Positions 4,344-5,197 of a DNA stretch of 5,197 nucleotides are shown here, in pieces. The translations under genes and the position numbers were made by a program. Under the pieces are notes generated by a model that was not told where the DNA came from, searched no databases, and saw nothing but the letters and a program-made list of their open reading frames with translations. Within the stretch, counting starts at the first letter, position 1. Each line of letters opens with the position of its first letter. Origin of the DNA: an uncultured Desulfobulbaceae bacterium (GTDB taxonomy: Bacteria > Desulfobacterota > Desulfobulbia > Desulfobulbales > Desulfobulbaceae); the NCBI GenBank assembly GCA_945787305.1, contig CALZIH010000308.1:1-5197 (forward strand), in the 5' to 3' direction.

Positions 4344-5071
4344 TTGCAGCGCTTGAACATTTTGCCCCCCACCATCAGGAGTTGCGCAAACGACTAAGCC
4401 GAAGTTTTCTGGTCATCATCGTCACCACAGTCATCGCCTACCTGTTCATTGACCAGATCGCCGGGTTCTGCATGCGACCGCTCTTTCTCGCCTATCCGGA
4501 TCTCGGCCACATGGTGTATACCAAGCTGACCGAGGCTTTTATCAGCTACATCAAGCTTGCCCTGCTGGTCGGGATTGCGGCCAGTTTTCCCGTACTCCTT
4601 TACCAGAGCTGGATGTTTATCGCTCCCGGCCTGCTGGATCACGAACAACGCCTTGCCCGGCAGATCGTCCTCTGGGCCACCCTGCTCTTTGTTGCCGGCA
4701 GTGTCTTTGCCTTTTTCATTGTCCTGCCGAAAGTACTCACATTTTTCATGGGCTATGCCGGAGACAATCTGCAGCCGATGCCCAAACTCGGGCTGTACCT
4801 GACCTTTGTCGCCCGCATGGTCTTGGCTTTCGGTATTGCCTTTGAAATCCCCTTTCTCATGGTGATGACGGTCAAAACAGGTCTTGTCAACCATGATCAC
4901 TTCACCACAAAAAGAAAGTATTTCTACCTTGCAATTGTCGTACTATCCTTTCTTCTCACCGCCGGTGAGCTGACCGCAACGGTCCTGCTCGCCTTTCCCT
5001 TATTCGGGCTCTATGAAGCAGGTATTGCCGTCGGCAGAATCTTTGCCCAAAAGACGTCGGAACAAGACTGA
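4340..5071 (+). CDS. tatC: Sec-independent protein translocase subunit TatC
   Basis: TatC is the polytopic core of the Tat translocon and binds the twin-arginine motif. The 243-residue protein has the family layout of six membrane helices, roughly at 22-40, 66-90, 107-130, 151-178, 194-208 and 212-230. Signatures include HHQELRKRL (11-19) at the N-terminus, FPVLLYQSWMFIAPGLLDHEQR (83-104; split here into FPVLLYQSWMF and IAPGLLDHEQR) with Glu102, and FGIAFEIPFLM (164-174) with Glu169. The last periplasmic loop usually reads P-P-D; here the matching residues are A-G-E (208-210). The ATG overlaps the tatB stop. The partner cargo is plausible nearby: the divergent FeS protein has a Tat signal. 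No tatA occurs within the window, so it must be elsewhere or lost beyond the edge. The gene appears complete, ending in TGA at 5069-5071. Confidence 0.95.
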   Translation: MIAALEHFAPHHQELRKRLSRSFLVIIVTTVIAYLFIDQIAGFCMRPLFLAYPDLGHMVYTKLTEAFISYIKLALLVGIAASFPVLLYQSWMFIAPGLLDHEQRLARQIVLWATLLFVAGSVFAFFIVLPKVLTFFMGYAGDNLQPMPKLGLYLTFVARMVLAFGIAFEIPFLMVMTVKTGLVNHDHFTTKRKYFYLAIVVLSFLLTAGELTATVLLAFPLFGLYEAGIAVGRIFAQKTSEQD

Positions 5072-5197
5072 TAGTTTCTCTCAAGATCGAAAAGGGGGGC
5101 ACGCGAAAGAGGAAGGCCGCTGGATTGTCCCAAGTGCTTAGGGATACATCACTCCAAGCATAAAGAACCTGTTGCCGGCACCGTGCACTGTACCATC
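5072..5197. other. Sequence after tatC to the right edge; no confident gene
   Basis: No clear terminator follows tatC. On the minus strand, a frame from the edge encodes 19 residues (DGTVHGAGNRFFMLGVMYP) ending in TAA at 5138-5140, which could be the end of a convergent gene. On the plus strand, the tatC frame after TGA TAG stays open to the edge and includes CPKC, but has no start codon. Neither is long enough to support a gene call. Confidence 0.3.

Noticed and set aside
1..5197. Circular element or terminal repeats
   Set aside because: The first and last bases show no overlap or inverted copy, and mtnA is cut at the left edge with no matching remainder on the right.
1..5197. CRISPR array, tRNA, rRNA or transposase
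   Set aside because: No regular direct repeats with spacers, no cloverleaf-like sequence and no transposase motifs were seen on either strand.

Overview
The window looks like a join of two unlike pieces of DNA. The left part (about 1-1570) is GC-rich (about 70% in the first 60 bases by hand count). It carries, on the minus strand, the C-terminal part of an alpha/beta-hydrolase with a TPR tail, followed by the N-terminal half of mtnA (methionine salvage), which is cut by the left edge. The right part (about 1665-5197) is close to 50% GC in its genes. It looks like an anaerobic, respiring deltaproteobacterium (Desulfobacterota type); this is inferred from the multiheme cytochrome, the FeS/NrfD proteins and the TatB style. 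No gene in the window proves the taxonomy.

Right part, minus strand: a tightly coupled operon reading leftwards encodes a membrane-anchored tetraheme cytochrome c, a Tat-exported ferredoxin-like protein with four Fe-S motifs, and the first ~56 residues of an NrfD/PsrC-type membrane quinol subunit. The NrfD gene stops being NrfD-like near 1660 and runs into sequence that does not belong to it. No molybdoenzyme or other catalytic subunit is visible, so only an electron-transfer module can be named.

Right part, plus strand: reading away from the same intergenic region (3178-3455) is a YgbA-family gene ('nitrous oxide-stimulated promoter' family), then tatB and tatC. The gap of 9 bases before tatB and the ATGA overlap of tatB with tatC suggest one transcript. 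Upstream of ygbA there is an FNR/DNR/HcpR-like palindrome, TTGACCTGGATCAA, placed 41.5 bp before the start site predicted from a -10-like hexamer.

The parts fit together as follows. The FeS protein carries a twin-arginine signal and is divergent from tatBC, so an exported redox module sits next to part of its own export machinery. A nitrosative-stress or anaerobic regulator may act on the shared intergenic region. No tatA is present in the window.

The main caution is the 1570-1665 junction, where two genes are truncated at the same place. It may be an assembly chimera or a real rearrangement. No complete mobile element, tRNA, rRNA or CRISPR array was seen.
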